Assembly: GCA_004195305.1 (NCBI GenBank)
Contig: SDWN01000783.1
Span: 1 to 5,022 of the forward strand
DNA: 5,022 nt
Direction of reading: 5' to 3'
Source of the DNA: Neptunomonas sp.
GTDB taxonomy: Bacteria; Pseudomonadota; Gammaproteobacteria; Pseudomonadales; Balneatricaceae
Shown here: positions 5,004 to 5,022 of the stretch, piece by piece
Layout: each line of letters begins with the position of its first letter
How positions within the stretch are numbered: position 1 is the stretch's first letter
Translations under genes and position numbers: made by a program
Notes under the pieces: model-generated
What the model was told of the DNA's origin: nothing
The model's database searches: none
The model's input: the letters and a program-made list of their open reading frames with translations, nothing else

Positions 5004-5022
5004 CTGTCTCTTATACACATCT
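5004..5022. other. Untrimmed Nextera/Tn5 mosaic-end adapter
   Basis: The last 19 bases are exactly the reverse complement of the Tn5 mosaic end used in Nextera tagmentation libraries (AGATGTGTATAAGAGACAG). It sits at the very end of the sequence, where a read would run into adapter. The preceding reading frame crosses into it, so codons after 5003 are not genomic. It is an artefact and marks the end of a draft contig. Confidence 0.95.

Noticed and set aside
5004..5022. The Tn5-like end as evidence for a natural Tn5/IS50 insertion
   Set aside because: The sequence is the engineered mosaic end, not the native inside or outside end, and it sits exactly at the sequence terminus, as adapter read-through does.

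Overview
The window looks like one end of a draft-assembly contig from a gammaproteobacterium. The evidence is an smpB gene directly followed by ssrA (tmRNA) on the same strand, as in enteric and related genomes, and a tmRNA that encodes the classic gammaproteobacterial tag ANDENYALAA. The SmpB sequence recalls Halomonadaceae/Oceanospirillales proteins from memory, but this family placement is a weak inference.

Layout. (1) 40-513: intact smpB, with a perfect TATAAT box only seven bases before its ATG. (2) 620-984: a complete 365-nt ssrA. Its last 34 nt (T arm, acceptor strand and CCA) plus five following bases are repeated in perfect tandem at 990-1028, which is a likely attachment-site scar, followed by a terminator hairpin at 1061-1095. 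(3) About 1227-1823: a decayed, frameshifted fragment resembling the replication initiation endonuclease gpA of P2-like phages. This suggests that a P2-like prophage or island once used the ssrA 3' end. (4) 1824-4242: an IS21-family insertion sequence with nested terminal repeats, an intact istA, and an istB split by a 17-bp tandem duplication. (5) 4243-5003: sequence unrelated to gpA, holding one or two small reading frames of doubtful value and the first 177 codons of an unrecognised protein with a loose FtsZ/tubulin-like pattern. (6) 5004-5022: the 19-bp Tn5 mosaic end used in Nextera libraries, meaning untrimmed adapter rather than genome.

How the parts relate. SmpB and tmRNA form the trans-translation system that rescues stalled ribosomes, and ssrA is also a common integration site for mobile elements. 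Everything downstream of 984 is readable as mobile-element debris: an att repeat, a phage replication gene cut at both ends, and an IS21 copy whose two flanks do not match each other. The IS has no visible target-site duplication, which points to a deletion or recombination at one IS end. No complete new system is visible. The most unusual items are the att tandem repeat, the istB duplication that creates an ATGA stop-start overlap, and the partial protein at the contig end.
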